From positions 4,216,001 through 4,280,000 of the forward strand of contig OZ255624.1 in assembly GCA_965276675.1 (NCBI GenBank): a stretch of DNA of 64,000 nucleotides, in the 5' to 3' direction. Origin of the DNA: G965276675 sp965276675. GTDB taxonomy: Bacteria; Acidobacteriota; Terriglobia; Terriglobales; Acidobacteriaceae. Positions 1 through 9,249 of this stretch are shown here, piece by piece. A program made the position numbers and the translations under genes. The notes under the pieces are model-generated. The model saw only the letters and a program-made list of their open reading frames with translations. It was not told where the DNA came from and did no database searches. Each line of letters begins with the position of its first letter. The stretch's first letter is position 1.

Positions 1-561
1 ATGTACTACGGCGAAGAGATTGGCATGCGCACTACGGACCCGGTCCGGGTAGAGGACGTGAAGGATCCAATCGGCCGAACCGGCTGGCCGAAGGAGAAGG
101 GTCGCGATGGCGAGCGGACGCCGATGCAGTGGAACGGAACACTGCCCGGCGCAGGCTTCACCTCGTCAAAGAAGCCGTGGTTGCCGGTACCACCGAGTGC
201 CGCGACGTACAACGTGGCGAGCGAGAGTTTGGAGAAGGATTCCATTCTCAACTTCTACAAAAATCTGCTGGCGCTCCGCAGAAACGAGCCAGCGCTAGTA
301 CGCGGCAGCTACGTTTCAGTGAACCCAAATGACGAGCACGTCTTCTCCTTTGTGCGCAAGACGCTCGGCAACGGCCGTTCCGTGCTGGTCGCCCTGAACA
401 TGAGCGCGGAGCCGCAACACGTCTCCTATGACCTGACATCGCTTGGAATTCAAGGACGCACGGGACTGGTGCTGCTGGCAAGTGGCGTAGACAGCCAAGA
501 AGTCCGGCTTAGAGAGGTTCAGCTCCCGCCTTACGGGGTGCTGATCCTGGGTGTACTGTAG
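1..561 (+). CDS. GH13 alpha-glucosidase / alpha-amylase family, C-terminal part (5' end outside window)
   Basis: This is the last 186 residues of a glycoside hydrolase family 13 enzyme, which hydrolyses alpha-glucosidic bonds in maltose- or isomaltose-type sugars. The first visible residues, YYGEEIGM, match the conserved segment near the end of the GH13 TIM barrel, so the ATG at base 1 is an internal codon and not the real start. A little further on, the segment with RTPMQWNG is typical of the oligo-1,6-glucosidase/trehalose synthase/alpha-glucosidase branch. The final ~80 residues form the usual C-terminal beta domain (VLVALNMS type strand). The catalytic Asp and Glu lie upstream, outside the window. 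The exact substrate cannot be told from this fragment. The gene ends 260 bases before hemE and is probably not co-transcribed with it. Confidence 0.85.
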   Translation: MYYGEEIGMRTTDPVRVEDVKDPIGRTGWPKEKGRDGERTPMQWNGTLPGAGFTSSKKPWLPVPPSAATYNVASESLEKDSILNFYKNLLALRRNEPALVRGSYVSVNPNDEHVFSFVRKTLGNGRSVLVALNMSAEPQHVSYDLTSLGIQGRTGLVLLASGVDSQEVRLREVQLPPYGVLILGVL

Positions 562-821
562 CGCTGGTCCTGTGCCAGGTGCTCTAATTTGGAGCGGTGA
601 AAGTCGACCTCCGGAGAACCGGGCTCCGCGCAAACCGGGCTGCCTGTGAGTGCTAACCTTGGGTGTTGACACCATCTATGCCTCACGACGCCACAGAGCC
701 CCAAATCACAGAGCCGCAAACCGCTGCAGAGCAACTGAGTTCCGATCTGAGCGCGCGCTCTGGCTTGCCCTTCGAGACCGAAGCAGGCCTCGACCCGCAC
801 CGGGAGCCCTATGATGAGCCA

Positions 822-1877
822 ATGAGCGGCGCAACCCGCTTTGTTCGCGCCTGTCTGCACCGGCCCGTAGATCGCACGCCGGTGTGGTTTCTGCGTCAGG
901 CTGGCCGGTATATGCCCGAGTACCAGGCTGTCCGGCGGCACCACTCTTTGCTCGATATCTGCAAGCGGCCCGAACTCGCGGCCGAAGTGACCATCACGGC
1001 CGCGGAAAAACTGGATGTGGATGCCGCCATCATCTTTGCCGACCTGCTGCTGCCCTTTGAGCCCATGGGGCTCGATTTCGAGTTCGTGGCCGGGGAAGGT
1101 CCTGTGGTGCATCGTCCAGTTCGGAGCGCGGCAGATATCGATCGCCTACAGACCCATCGCGCCGCGGAGTTGGGCTACGTTGCGGAAGCGATCCGCAAAG
1201 TAGCGGCGCACTTCGAGAACCGCCTCGGCATCATCGGCTTCTGCGGCGCGCCGTTTACGCTCGCCAGCTACATGATCGAGGGCGGCGGCTCGCGCAATTG
1301 GATCGAAACTAAATCACTGATGTACCGCGACCCGGGCGCTTGGCAGCAGCTTCTTGCGAAGCTGGTAGAGGTCCTGGTCGCCTACTGCGCACAGCAGGTA
1401 GAGGCCGGCGCGGATGTGATTCAGATCTTCGATAGCTGGGTCGGTTCGCTCAGCGTCATCGATTATCGCGAGTTTGTGCTGCCTGTCACGACCGGGTTAG
1501 TACGCCGCGTTCAAGCGTTGGGCGTTCCGGTCATCTACTTTGGCGTGGATACGTCGAGCCTGCTGCCTGCGATGCGCGAGACCGGCGCCGATGTCTTCGG
1601 GCTGGACTGGCGCGTGCCGCTCGATGAAGGCTGGAGCGCGCTCGGCAGCAATTGCGCCGTTCAGGGCAACCTTGACCCGATCACGCTCTTTGCCGGGCCA
1701 ACCCTGCTGCGCAAGCGCGTCCATACTGTGCTGGAACAAGCTGGCGGGCGCCCCGGGCACATCTTCAATCTGGGACACGGCATCGTTCCAGGCACGCCGG
1801 TGGAGAACGTGCAGCGCGTGGTGCAGTACGTCCGCGAGTTTGAGCCTGCAACGGGTGGCAACGCGCGTGAAAAGTAA
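822..1877 (+). CDS. hemE: Uroporphyrinogen decarboxylase
   Basis: Cytoplasmic HemE removes four carboxyl groups from uroporphyrinogen III to give coproporphyrinogen III in heme synthesis. The product read from ATG 822 is 351 residues, the normal family length. It has the N-terminal signature RQAGRYMPEY at residues 25-34 and the second signature around GFCGAPFTLASYMIEGG. The frame stays open upstream to ATG 678 and GTG 663, adding about 50 residues with no family resemblance and no good ribosome site, so 822 was preferred; a GGGAG lies about 15 bases before it. The gene overlaps hemH by 11 bases, and hemH overlaps hemG, so the three form one operon. Function is confident, the start moderately so. 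Confidence 0.93.
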   Translation: MSGATRFVRACLHRPVDRTPVWFLRQAGRYMPEYQAVRRHHSLLDICKRPELAAEVTITAAEKLDVDAAIIFADLLLPFEPMGLDFEFVAGEGPVVHRPVRSAADIDRLQTHRAAELGYVAEAIRKVAAHFENRLGIIGFCGAPFTLASYMIEGGGSRNWIETKSLMYRDPGAWQQLLAKLVEVLVAYCAQQVEAGADVIQIFDSWVGSLSVIDYREFVLPVTTGLVRRVQALGVPVIYFGVDTSSLLPAMRETGADVFGLDWRVPLDEGWSALGSNCAVQGNLDPITLFAGPTLLRKRVHTVLEQAGGRPGHIFNLGHGIVPGTPVENVQRVVQYVREFEPATGGNAREK

Positions 1878-2901
1878 CGTCAAAACAGCCATCCTGCTGC
1901 TGGCGCATGGAACCCCCAGCACGCTCGACGAGATACCCGCATACCTGCGCAACGTGGTCAGTGGGCGTCCGATGCCCGACTCTGTCATTGAAGAAATTCG
2001 TCACCGGTACGGCCTGATCGGTCGCAGTCCCTTGACCGAGCTGACGCTCGAACAAGGAGAGTTGCTGCAGCGCGAACTGGGCTTGCCGGTATACGTGGGC
2101 ATGCGCAACTGGAAGCCGTACATCGCTGACGTGGTGCGCGGGATGCGCGACGACGGCGTGACCGCAGCGGTGGCTATCTGCCTGGCGCCGCAGAACTCGC
2201 GCACCAGTGTGGGCCTGTACCGCAGGGCCGTGATGGCCGAGGCGGGCTCGGCCATCGAGATTGAATTCATCGCCGGCTGGGCAGAGCATCCACTGCTAGC
2301 GGACGCCTTTGCCGATCGCCTGGCCCTGAGTTGGCAGGCGCTCTGCAAAGAGACTGGGACGACGGTGCCGATCCTGTTTACCGCGCATAGCGTTCCCTGC
2401 CGCACCGTCCAGAGCGCTCCACCTGCAGCGGAGGGTGCCCCAGCGCAGCGCTCGGTGGCAGCACTCGATCCCGATCCCTATGCCGTGGAAGCGAAGCGCA
2501 CAGCGGCACTGGTAGCGGAGCGCATGCGCGCGCGCAGTCTCGGAGAGAGCGACTGGTACTTCGCCTTTCAAAGTCAGGGCATGTCTGGCGGACCGTGGAT
2601 CGGTCCGACTGTAGAGGACACATTGAAAGCATTGCGCGATGCGGGGCACACAACCGTGATGATTCAGCCGATTGGCTTCCTGTGCGACCATGTCGAAATC
2701 CTCTACGACATCGACATTGGCTTCCGCGAGTTTGCCGCCACAATCGGTCTGCGGATCGCCCGGCCGGCCTCTTTGAACGACTCACCGCTGCTCACGGCTG
2801 CTCTTGCTGACCTGGCGCGCGGTGGCCTCGGCAGGCTTTTTGAACGCACTGGGCCGGGATACCAAGGCGCAGTTGAACACACGAGCACAGTTGCACAGTG
2901 A
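1867..2901 (+). CDS. hemH: Ferrochelatase
   Basis: HemH inserts ferrous iron into the porphyrin ring, the metal insertion step of heme synthesis. The GTG start at 1867 overlaps the end of hemE and gives 344 residues beginning shortly before LLLAHGTP, the usual N-terminal strand. The metal-site histidine is in FTAHSVP (H174) and the conserved acidic residue is in the SGGPWIGPTVED segment (E250), at spacings like those of Bacillus HemH. Oddly, about 20 Ala/Pro-rich residues follow H174, before the DPYAVEAKRTAALV helix; most bacterial enzymes have a short loop there. Whether the substrate is protoporphyrin IX or coproporphyrin III cannot be read from the sequence. The last base group GTGA also provides the start of hemG. 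Confidence 0.93.
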   Translation: MKSNVKTAILLLAHGTPSTLDEIPAYLRNVVSGRPMPDSVIEEIRHRYGLIGRSPLTELTLEQGELLQRELGLPVYVGMRNWKPYIADVVRGMRDDGVTAAVAICLAPQNSRTSVGLYRRAVMAEAGSAIEIEFIAGWAEHPLLADAFADRLALSWQALCKETGTTVPILFTAHSVPCRTVQSAPPAAEGAPAQRSVAALDPDPYAVEAKRTAALVAERMRARSLGESDWYFAFQSQGMSGGPWIGPTVEDTLKALRDAGHTTVMIQPIGFLCDHVEILYDIDIGFREFAATIGLRIARPASLNDSPLLTAALADLARGGLGRLFERTGPGYQGAVEHTSTVAQ

Positions 2902-4352
2902 GCGCCGGACGTAAGCGTATTGCGATCGTCGGCGGTGGCATAAGCGGATTGGCCGCTGCCTATGAACTCAACCGGCCGGAGCACAAAGAGCGCTGCGATG
3001 TGACCCTGTTTGAAACCTCCGCGCGCCTGGGCGGCATCGTGGAAACAGTGCGGCAGGATGGCTTTGTAGTCGAATGCGGCCCGGATTCCTGGGTTACGGA
3101 AAAGTCCTGGGCTCGCGAACTTGCCGAAGAACTCGGCTTGGCAAATGAGATCATCCCCTCCAACGATGCCGCTCGTCGCATCTACTTGGTGCAGGGCCGC
3201 GCACTCACCGCTATGCCAAATGCCATGCGCATGATGGTGCCCACCGAGTGGCATCCGCTACTGAGCTCCGACCTCTTCTCCTGGCAGGCAAAACTGGCCT
3301 ATCTGCGCGAGCCGAAGCGCGCGGGAGAGTTGAAGGAGACGGCACTCGAGACACGCGGCAGCGAGAGCGACGAATCAGTGTCGGAGTTTGTGCGCCGGCA
3401 TTTTGGCGACGAGGTCACGGAGAAAATCGCAGGACCACTTCTGGCGGGAGTCTTCGGTGGGGATATCCGTGAGCTGAGCGTCCGCTCGGTCATGGCGCCC
3501 TTCGTCAAGATGGAAGCGGAAGAGGGCAGCCTTATCACTGCGCTCGCAAAACGCAATTGCGCCAAAGACGGATCATCATCAGCCACCTTTACCACGCTCG
3601 CGAGCGGCCTCGGCACCCTTACCGACCGGATAGCGGGCACACTCCCGCCGAACTCTGTGCACATGGAGACTCCAGTGATAGCCATGCGCCATGAGGCGAA
3701 GCGTTGGCTTCTGAAGACCTCCCTCGGCGAGGGCTCCTTCGATCACGTGCTGATTGCGGCGTCCATCGATGCGACGCGTGCGCTCCTCGCATCGACAGCG
3801 CTGGAGCCTGCGGCAGCCGTTGCGGCCCTGCTCCCTAGCGCAGCATCGTCCGCCATTGTGGTCGCGTTTGGCTTCACCTCACCGGCATCGCACTCAGCCA
3901 AACTTCCGCGCGGCTTTGGCTTCCTGGTGCCAGTTGCGACACATGGTCCGGCCTCATCAGTGGAGCAACAATCACTGCTGGCCTGTACTTTCGTGGAACA
4001 GAAATTTGCGCACCGCGCGCCGGAAGACGGGGTACTGCTCCGCGCATTCTTTGGGGGAGCGACGGCGGAGTCCCTGCTCACCGCGCCAGACACACACATC
4101 ATCGCGCTTGCTCATCGCCAACTTTCCGGGATACTTGGCCGTTTGCCGGAGCCCGCCGTCACTGTCGTCCGCCGGTGGCCGCATTCACTTCCGCAATATA
4201 CGGTTGGCCATCGCAGTCGCATGCGGTCGCTGAGCGAACAGCTTGCGCAGCTTCCCGGATTGTCACTCATCGGCAATGCTTACCATGGCGTCGGGTTGCC
4301 TGACCTGGTGCGTGATAGTCGAGAAACGGCCCGGAATGCCCTCAAAAGTTAG
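2898..4352 (+). CDS. hemG: Protoporphyrinogen / coproporphyrinogen III oxidase, HemY type
   Basis: This FAD enzyme oxidises a porphyrinogen to a porphyrin using oxygen, just before metal insertion. The 484-residue product begins with IAIVGGGISGLAAAYEL (residues 8-24), the dinucleotide-binding fold of the FAD oxidases, followed by LFETSARLGGIVET, the HemY/amine-oxidase pattern. Near the C-terminus, the segment with LIGNAYHGVGLPDLV is typical of HemY, where the end of the FAD site contacts the flavin. The GTG start at 2898 overlaps the hemH stop by four bases, indicating translational coupling. It may act on protoporphyrinogen IX or on coproporphyrinogen III (then called CgoX); this depends on whether the organism has the matching decarboxylase, which is not in the window. 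Confidence 0.9.
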   Translation: MSAGRKRIAIVGGGISGLAAAYELNRPEHKERCDVTLFETSARLGGIVETVRQDGFVVECGPDSWVTEKSWARELAEELGLANEIIPSNDAARRIYLVQGRALTAMPNAMRMMVPTEWHPLLSSDLFSWQAKLAYLREPKRAGELKETALETRGSESDESVSEFVRRHFGDEVTEKIAGPLLAGVFGGDIRELSVRSVMAPFVKMEAEEGSLITALAKRNCAKDGSSSATFTTLASGLGTLTDRIAGTLPPNSVHMETPVIAMRHEAKRWLLKTSLGEGSFDHVLIAASIDATRALLASTALEPAAAVAALLPSAASSAIVVAFGFTSPASHSAKLPRGFGFLVPVATHGPASSVEQQSLLACTFVEQKFAHRAPEDGVLLRAFFGGATAESLLTAPDTHIIALAHRQLSGILGRLPEPAVTVVRRWPHSLPQYTVGHRSRMRSLSEQLAQLPGLSLIGNAYHGVGLPDLVRDSRETARNALKS

Positions 4353-4451
4353 CGGGTATAGGCGTTCTTTGCTCTGATGAAAAACCATGATGCAAAAGCT
4401 GCATTCAGTGTAGGTGAGGTCTGGCGGTAACTCTCTCACTGTGAAAGATTA

Positions 4452-4482
4452 ATGACTGGCTGGTGCACTCGCAGCTAGTCAT
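4452..4482 (+). other. Stem-loop between hemG and the carotenoid operon
   Basis: A 10-bp stem (4452-4461 with 4473-4482, one G-T pair) closes an 11-base loop. There is no T-run after it, so it is not a standard intrinsic terminator. It sits in the leader of the first crt gene and could weaken read-through from hemG or act in the 5' leader. No function is proven. Confidence 0.4.
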
Positions 4483-4511
4483 AGTTGGCGATACAAGCCG
4501 CCTCGAGAGAG

Positions 4512-6077
4512 ATGAATATCCGATCTGAAAGCATGCAGCCTTTACAAAAGGTAGTTATCGTTGGAGCAGGCCCAGGCGGATTAGCTGCCGCCATTCTTCT
4601 CGCGCAGTCTGGTGTTGAGGTTACGATCGTCGAAAAACGCGACACCGTCGGCGGACGAACATCGACCATGGAGCGCCAGGGATTTAAGTTCGACATCGGC
4701 CCCACCTTCTTTCTATACCCACGTGTCTTGCGCGAGATCTTCGCTGTTGCCGGTAAAGATTTGGACGCAGAGATTCCTATGGCACGGCTCGATCCGCAGT
4801 ACCGGCTGGTCTTCGGGTCTGGCGGCGAGTTGCTGGCTACCCCCGATATCGAGCGCATGGAGCGCGCTATCGCTGAGGTCTCGCCGGAAGATGCGACGCG
4901 CTTCCGTAGCTTCCTTTGTGACAACCGCAAAAAGCTCGAAAACTTTATTCCTTTTCTCGAACAGCCCTTTGAAAGCTGGCGTGATCTTGCCAAGTTGCGG
5001 ATGCTTAAAATGCTTCCCCTTCTGCGCCCATGGCGATCGCTGGACTCTGACCTGCGCAGCTACTTCCATGATGAGCGCATACGCCTCGGATTCAGTTTTC
5101 AATCCAAGTATCTCGGCATGTCGCCGTTCACCTGTCCCAGTCTGTTCAGCATCCTTTCGTTCCTGGAATACGAGCACGGAGTCTTCCATCCCACGGGTGG
5201 ATGTGGCGCGGTCACCAAGGCGATGGCGCGGGTGGCCCGAGAACTCGGTGTCAAAATTCTGCTGAATGAACCCGTCGAGCAGATGCTTTTCGAGGGCAGA
5301 AAAGCGGTGGGAGTGCGCACTGCAGAGCGCTCGCTGGCCGCAGATGCCGTCGTGGTAAACGCGGACTTCGCGCAGGCCATGGAGCAACTCGTGCCGGATG
5401 GGCTACGCCGCCGCTGGACCGACACCAAGATCAAGAACAAGAAGTTTTCCTGCTCGACCTTCATGATGTATCTCGGAATCGAAGGCCGGTACGATGACAT
5501 CTCCCATCACACTATCTACCTTGCAGAGAACTATCAGAAGAACCTGCGCGATATCGAGCGCGATCATGTGCTCTCCGAAGACCCCTCGTTCTACGTACAG
5601 AACGCGTGTGTCACCGACCGCACGCTCGCGCCGAATGGGATGAGCACGTTGTACGTTCTGCTGCCAGTAACCCATCAGCATCCGAACGTCGACTGGAATA
5701 CGCAACAGTCGTTGTTTCGTAAGACGGCATTGCAGCAGTTGGAAAAGATCGGCATCACCGGCGTCGAGAGACGAATCCGCTTTGAAAAGGTTTTGACACC
5801 CCAAAGCTGGCAGAGCGATTTTGCTCTACACCGGGGCGCCACCTTTAGCATGGCGCACAGCCTGGGACAGATGCTGCACATGCGGCCCCACAACCGCTTT
5901 GAGGACCTGGATGGCGTCTACCTCGTCGGTGGCGGCACGCATCCGGGCAGCGGACTGCCCGTCATCTTTGAGTCCTCGCGCATCACGGCTCGGCTGCTGC
6001 TGGAAGATTTTGGCATCGAGCCACAGTGGAGCACCGAGACGCCACTTGCAGAAGCGGTCTACGAGGCAGCCTCGTGA
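4512..6077 (+). CDS. CrtI/CrtN-family carotenoid desaturase (first paralog)
   Basis: This FAD-dependent desaturase belongs to the CrtI family, which introduces double bonds into phytoene (C40) or dehydrosqualene (C30), or oxidises end groups. The 521-residue product carries GAGPGG (residues 18-23), the EKRDTVGGRT segment, and the C-terminal family signature VGGGTHPGSGLP. It stands directly before an aldehyde dehydrogenase, a second CrtI paralog, an acyltransferase and a CrtQ-like glycosyltransferase, the gene set of staphyloxanthin-like C30 carotenoids, so a CrtN-like role is likely; which paralog desaturates and which oxidises the end group cannot be decided by eye. Possible starts are TTG 4485, ATG 4512 and ATG 4533. 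ATG 4512 was chosen, although its GAGAGAG is very close to the codon. Confidence 0.85.
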   Translation: MNIRSESMQPLQKVVIVGAGPGGLAAAILLAQSGVEVTIVEKRDTVGGRTSTMERQGFKFDIGPTFFLYPRVLREIFAVAGKDLDAEIPMARLDPQYRLVFGSGGELLATPDIERMERAIAEVSPEDATRFRSFLCDNRKKLENFIPFLEQPFESWRDLAKLRMLKMLPLLRPWRSLDSDLRSYFHDERIRLGFSFQSKYLGMSPFTCPSLFSILSFLEYEHGVFHPTGGCGAVTKAMARVARELGVKILLNEPVEQMLFEGRKAVGVRTAERSLAADAVVVNADFAQAMEQLVPDGLRRRWTDTKIKNKKFSCSTFMMYLGIEGRYDDISHHTIYLAENYQKNLRDIERDHVLSEDPSFYVQNACVTDRTLAPNGMSTLYVLLPVTHQHPNVDWNTQQSLFRKTALQQLEKIGITGVERRIRFEKVLTPQSWQSDFALHRGATFSMAHSLGQMLHMRPHNRFEDLDGVYLVGGGTHPGSGLPVIFESSRITARLLLEDFGIEPQWSTETPLAEAVYEAAS

Positions 6078-6108
6078 GCGGTGTAATGAGGAAAATTGGA
6101 GTGATCCC

Positions 6109-7611
6109 ATGCTGCCGACGCTGACTGTACCTGTTGAGCAAGCAGCCTTCATCCAGTCCGCTGTTGGTTTGACGAGATCCGGATCACTACAAGAAATGCG
6201 CTCTGCGCAGGTGAACTGGTCACTGGTGCCGGTCCGGGAGCGACTGCGAATCCTGAAGCGGATGCGGCATAGCATCGCAGGAGATCCGGTGCGTCTGGCA
6301 CGCAGCATTCCATGCGAGCGTGCGGGCAGTCTGCATCGCAATCTCGCTGATTCCCTTGTCGCCGAAGTTCTGCCTCTGCTGGAGGCCTGTCGCTTCCTGG
6401 AGCGCGAAGCTCCGCGCGCGCTTGCGCCGGAACGGCTGAGTGATGAGGGCCAGCCGTTCTGGCTATGCCACGTCACAGCAGAGATCCATCACGAGCCACT
6501 TGGTGTTGTTCTCATCATTGGCCCCGCTAACTACCCGCTCTTCATTCCGGGCGTGCAGACAATTCAGGCGCTCGCTGCAGGCAACGCCGTGCTCTGGAAA
6601 CCAGCACCTGGCTGCGAGGCTGTCGCAGAAGCTGTGCGCGACCTGCTCGTCAAAGCCGGCCTTAATCCTTTGCTTCTTACCATTCTTGATTCAACTCCGG
6701 CGGCGGCTGAAGCAGCCATCGCTAGCGGCGTCGATAAGGTCTTCCTCACCGGGCATGAGGAGACCGGAAGAGCCGTCATGCACCTGCTGGCCGAGACGCT
6801 TACCCCTTCTGTCATGGAGCTGTCGGGGTGCGATGCTGCCTTCGTTCTGCCCGGCGCCGATCTCGATCGCGTCGTCGACGCACTCGCCTTTGGCATGCGT
6901 CTGAATGGCTCGGCCACATGCATGGCCCCACGGCGTCTATTTGTCACGTCTACAGTCGCGAATTCCCTGATCCCAAAATTGGCAGAACGCTTTCAGCAAC
7001 TCGAAGCGGTGCCGATCCCGTGGCAAACACGCGCTCTGCTTACCGAGTTGCTAGAAGAAGCAAAGACTGGTGGCGCTTCAATCCTGCCCGCTGCGGTCCC
7101 GCAATCAGCATCGACCATGCAGCCAACTCTTGTGATCGGAGCGACTGCGGAGATGCGGCTCGCGCAGACAGACCTCTTCGCTCCTGTGGTCTCCGTCATC
7201 TCTACAGAGGACGAAGAAGCAGCACTGGCAGCACACCGCCTCTGTCCTTACGCGCTCACGGCTGGAATTTTCGGCCCAGAGGGAGCAGCAAAAGCAATGG
7301 CCTCGTGCATCCGTGCTGGCACGGTGCTGATCAACGACCTGATCGTCTCCACCGCTGATCCGCGCGTCCCCTTTGGTGGACGTGGTCGAAGCGGATTTGG
7401 CGTAACGCGTGGACGCGCGGGCTTGCTCGAGATGACGGCGATCAAAACAATCGTGACGCAGCGTAGTCGCAGCCGCCGCGCATACGCAGCGACCGGAGCG
7501 CAGCACGAGGGTTTCTTCGCTTCCTATATGGGAGCCGCACACGGCCAGAGCTGGCGGCAGCGGTTGGAGAGTCTACACGCGCTCGTGCGCGCGGGCAGCA
7601 AACTGAAGTAG
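6109..7611 (+). CDS. Aldehyde dehydrogenase of the carotenoid cluster (AldH/CrtNc-like)
   Basis: This enzyme oxidises an aldehyde to a carboxylic acid with NAD(P). In C30 carotenoid pathways the equivalent enzyme converts diapocarotenal to diapocarotenoic acid, and its position between two CrtI-family genes supports that job. The product is 500 residues. The ATG at 6109 has GGAG seven bases upstream. The family fold is seen in GPANYPLFIPG and in LWKPAP. The catalytic cysteine is in SATCMAP (C271) and the general-base glutamate in MELSG (E237). The rest of the sequence is diverged from common ALDHs: the usual GG after the glutamate is SG, and the N-terminus is short. An extended C-terminal tail of about 50 residues follows the PFGGRGRSGFG motif. 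Confidence 0.87.
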   Translation: MLPTLTVPVEQAAFIQSAVGLTRSGSLQEMRSAQVNWSLVPVRERLRILKRMRHSIAGDPVRLARSIPCERAGSLHRNLADSLVAEVLPLLEACRFLEREAPRALAPERLSDEGQPFWLCHVTAEIHHEPLGVVLIIGPANYPLFIPGVQTIQALAAGNAVLWKPAPGCEAVAEAVRDLLVKAGLNPLLLTILDSTPAAAEAAIASGVDKVFLTGHEETGRAVMHLLAETLTPSVMELSGCDAAFVLPGADLDRVVDALAFGMRLNGSATCMAPRRLFVTSTVANSLIPKLAERFQQLEAVPIPWQTRALLTELLEEAKTGGASILPAAVPQSASTMQPTLVIGATAEMRLAQTDLFAPVVSVISTEDEEAALAAHRLCPYALTAGIFGPEGAAKAMASCIRAGTVLINDLIVSTADPRVPFGGRGRSGFGVTRGRAGLLEMTAIKTIVTQRSRSRRAYAATGAQHEGFFASYMGAAHGQSWRQRLESLHALVRAGSKLK

Positions 7612-7695
7612 TCTCCGCGGCTGCCGAACTATGCTGCCATCAAAGCTGCGAGACGGGCCAGCGAATTAATGCATCACTATTAAAGGGGGAGCATC

Positions 7696-9249
7696 ATGCG
7701 TATCGCCGTAATCGGTTCCGGCCTGGGTGGCCTGTCCGCAGCCTGCACACTTGCGGCGCGCGGCTACCAGGTTGAGGTCTTCGAGAAAAATCCCTGGCTG
7801 GGTGGCAAAGCGGCCATCCTTCAAGAGGGCGGCTTTCGTTTCGACATGGGACCCACCATCCTGATCATGCCCTCCGTACTTAACCGCATCTTCTGCGAGG
7901 CGGGACGCAAGATGTCCGACTACCTCGACATGGTCAGGCTCGATCCACAATGGCGCTGCTTCTTCGAAGACGGTACCGTGCTCGACCTAAAGCACAGTGT
8001 GCGCGAGATGGCCGATTCACTGAACGTGCAGGAGCCCGGCCTAGGCGACCGCTACGTCGAGTTCATGCAAATGTCCGAGAACCTGCACGGCATCTCGGAT
8101 CGGTTCTTCTTCTGGCGTTCCATCGGCTCCATGCGCGACACCTTTGACTTCGGCGGCAGCATGAAGCTGTCCGTGCTTAAGGACGTTATGCGCATGCGGC
8201 TTGGTCAGACTGTTGGGGGCACGATTCGCAGCTTCATCAAAGACCCAAACGTCGGCCAGATGTTGGATCACCTTGTGCAATACGTGGGCTCATCACCGGA
8301 TGCCTCTCCTGCCATCCTGTGCTCCATCGGCCACATGCAGTCCGAGGAGGGTATCTGGTATCCGATGGGCGGCACGCGCTCCGTTCCGGAGGCTTTAGTC
8401 AAGCTCGGCGCCGAGCTAGGCGTGCGCTTCCACACCTCTACTGAGATCGAGCGCATCCACGTGCAGAACGGCGCAGTCCAGGGGCTTACGACGACCTCCG
8501 GAAAAGTCTTCGACTTCGACGCAATCGTCTCGAATGAAGATGCTGTGCGCACTCACCGCGAACTGATCGGCGGCACGCACGCCGAGAGCTTCGACAAGCG
8601 CCGCGAATACGAGCCGGCCTGCTCCGGCGTCGTCCTCTATCTCGGGCTGAGCAAGCGCTACGACCACCTCGCTCACCATGATTTTGTTTTCTCGCGCGAC
8701 CCGCACGAAGAGTTCCATCATATCTACGATCTCGGCGAGCCAGCTCCGGACCCAACCTGCTACCTAGCCTCGACCTCCGGCACTGAACCTGCCACAGCAC
8801 CCCCAGGCGGCGATGCGCTGTATGTCCTGGTTCACACTCCCTATCTTCGCCCCAAGCACGACTGGACCAAGCTCTTCCCCCACTACCGCCAGGTCATTCT
8901 GGACAAACTCAAGCGCACGGCTGGTTTGACTGACATTGAAGATCGCATCATTTTCGAACGGGCGTTGACGCCGGTTGATATCCACAATCGCTACAAGGTC
9001 CTCAATGGCGCGATCTACGGCATCTCGAGCCATGGTCGCTTCAACGGCGCCTTCAAGCCGGCGAATGCTAGCACGGAGATCCAAGGCCTCTATTTAGCCG
9101 GAGGCGCGGCGCATCCGGGCCCAGGCATGCCGATGGTGCTGATGAGCGGCTGGATCGCCGCCGATGCGTTGGATCAGCAACACCGCGGTGCTGCTACAGC
9201 GAGCACTGCACGCGAGCAGGCAGAGGCGCTGCTGGCGCACGCTGGATGA
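7696..9249 (+). CDS. CrtI-family carotenoid desaturase/oxidase (second paralog, CrtP/CrtNb-like)
   Basis: A second FAD-dependent CrtI-family enzyme of 517 residues. It starts with IAVIGSGLGGLSAA (residues 3-16), continues with EKNPWLGGKA and FDMGPTI, and ends with AGGAAHPGPGMP, the family C-terminal motif. In organisms with paired CrtI-like genes around an aldehyde dehydrogenase, one desaturates the C30 backbone and the other oxidises its terminal methyl to an aldehyde (CrtP or CrtNb). This gene, following the dehydrogenase, is the better candidate for the oxidase, but that is inference from order only. The ATG is preceded by a strong GGGGGAG about five bases upstream. Its stop overlaps the start of the acyltransferase as ATGA. 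Confidence 0.86.
   Translation: MRIAVIGSGLGGLSAACTLAARGYQVEVFEKNPWLGGKAAILQEGGFRFDMGPTILIMPSVLNRIFCEAGRKMSDYLDMVRLDPQWRCFFEDGTVLDLKHSVREMADSLNVQEPGLGDRYVEFMQMSENLHGISDRFFFWRSIGSMRDTFDFGGSMKLSVLKDVMRMRLGQTVGGTIRSFIKDPNVGQMLDHLVQYVGSSPDASPAILCSIGHMQSEEGIWYPMGGTRSVPEALVKLGAELGVRFHTSTEIERIHVQNGAVQGLTTTSGKVFDFDAIVSNEDAVRTHRELIGGTHAESFDKRREYEPACSGVVLYLGLSKRYDHLAHHDFVFSRDPHEEFHHIYDLGEPAPDPTCYLASTSGTEPATAPPGGDALYVLVHTPYLRPKHDWTKLFPHYRQVILDKLKRTAGLTDIEDRIIFERALTPVDIHNRYKVLNGAIYGISSHGRFNGAFKPANASTEIQGLYLAGGAAHPGPGMPMVLMSGWIAADALDQQHRGAATASTAREQAEALLAHAG

Noticed and set aside
663..821. N-terminal extension of HemE from GTG 663 or ATG 678
   Set aside because: The extra ~50 residues have no family resemblance and there is no ribosome site near either codon; the family N-terminus starts at 822.
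1540..1866. Upstream part of the open frame containing hemH
   Set aside because: It overlaps hemE in another frame; ferrochelatase similarity begins only at GTG 1867.
4388..4441. 17-codon frame upstream of the first crt gene
   Set aside because: Too short, no strong ribosome site and no leader-peptide signature such as repeated regulatory codons.
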